From Tetrahymena thermophila SB210 (lineage: Eukaryota; Ciliophora; Oligohymenophorea; Hymenostomatida; Tetrahymenidae): DNA of 64,000 nt. The notes under the pieces are model-generated. The model was given only the letters and a program-made list of their open reading frames with translations, made no database searches and was not told where the DNA came from. The DNA lies in the NCBI RefSeq assembly GCF_000189635.1, contig NW_002476045.1, forward strand, positions 64,466 through 128,465, written 5' to 3'. Below are positions 63,305-64,000 of this stretch, piece after piece (the stretch's first letter is position 1; each line of letters begins with the position of its first letter). Position numbers and translations under genes: made by a program.

Positions 63305-64000
63305 TATATTTAAAAGATTTAAATGCTTGCTTAAATTAATTAAAATACCATAATTATTATTATAGGTCAAAATATCTAATATCTCTAAACAATTAATAAT
63401 ATTTTTAGGTAAAGAATTAAATTAATAATTTCTAAAGAAATTCTTTAGGCTGCCCAAAAATAAATATTTAAAATAATAATAATATTTTATTTTGATTTAT
63501 GTATGAGCAAATATAAAATAATACCAAAAGTTAAACTAAAAATATGTAAAATTTACTACTCTCTTTCTGTCAAATATTTTTTTGCCATTAATATACTTAA
63601 AAATAATTTAGTGTTTTCAATTTAAAAGGAATAAAGTTTTTTATTTAAATAAAAAACGAATGAGTTTTTACATAATTTTTTTATATTAATGAATATAAAC
63701 ATTTTTATTATTTATATATATTATATTTTATTTAATCTATATTTTATATTTGTGAAAAATAATTTTGATTACTTTTAAATTTAAATTAATAAAAAATATT
63801 TGATTTATTTCAAAAACTTAAATTTTAAGAGTAAAATATCTCTGATCATCTTTTGAAAAGAAACATTTAGTATAAATTTTTTTATTTTCATTTAAATAAA
63901 ATAACTTATTTTCCTAAATTTATAAACAGTAATTACATTTGGTAAAAAAAATATTTTGGTTAAATACAATTAAATAATAAATAAAAGATTTTTTCTGAGC
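63305..64000. other. AT-rich flank to the window end
   Basis: No coding frame or repeat recognised. It probably begins with the 3' untranslated region of the LRR gene. Confidence 0.4.

Noticed and set aside
1..64000. tRNA, rRNA, CRISPR, bacterial promoters and ribosome binding sites
   Set aside because: No T-loop or cloverleaf pattern was seen by eye, and prokaryotic signals do not apply to this nuclear ciliate DNA.

Overview
The window reads as nuclear DNA of an oligohymenophorean ciliate of the Tetrahymena kind. It is extremely A+T rich. Every convincing reading frame uses TAA and TAG as glutamine and ends only at TGA. Introns are AT-rich GT..AG introns of about 37 to 1000 bp, longer than the 20-35 bp introns typical of Paramecium. 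Whether the DNA is macronuclear or micronuclear cannot be settled: no telomere, chromosome breakage sequence, rRNA or tRNA gene was found by eye.

Layout. 0-3 kb, minus strand: a 74-residue secreted six-cysteine protein with knottin-like spacing, and a complete Rab-type GTPase. 5.7-36.8 kb, plus strand: three large tandem paralogues (A, 15 exons; B, 19 exons; C, 13 exons) for multidomain TBC (Rab-GAP-like) proteins of 2031, 2577 and 1492 residues. Their exon structures were solved by aligning the paralogues and checking the phase of every junction. A short, degenerate kinesin-like motor gene lies between A and B, just after a tandem duplication of the 3' end of A. 37.5-47.5 kb, plus strand: four membrane proteins with long low-complexity or Q/N-rich portions. 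One has a Cys-rich region and an esterase-like ectodomain lacking the nucleophile serine. Two weaker exon pairs (41.9 and 44.7 kb) may be gene remnants. 48-51.1 kb: a frame-broken HTH (Psq/CENP-B-like) gene, then a degenerate tandem array of about 350-380 bp units. Each unit carries what looks like the same short terminal exon, and the array is interrupted by two copies of a 209-bp hairpin element. 53.3-55.7 kb, minus strand: an 800-residue multipass membrane protein with a very long Q/N-rich tail. 57.9-60.1 kb, plus strand: a five-exon metallopeptidase of the MATCAP (KIAA0895/DUF1704) tubulin tyrosine carboxypeptidase family with an intact HEIGTH motif. 60.9-63.3 kb, plus strand: a leucine-rich-repeat protein built from eight exons of exactly 90 nt, one repeat each, all in phase 2.

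Functional threads. The Rab and the three TBC proteins belong to the same general process (membrane traffic), but adjacency is weak evidence in eukaryotes. The kinesin-like and MATCAP-like proteins concern microtubules. The main evolutionary signal is local duplication at every scale: whole genes, exons within a gene, a 3' gene end, a terminal exon, LRR exons, and intronic minisatellites. All functions are inferred from motifs read by eye; no database search was possible.
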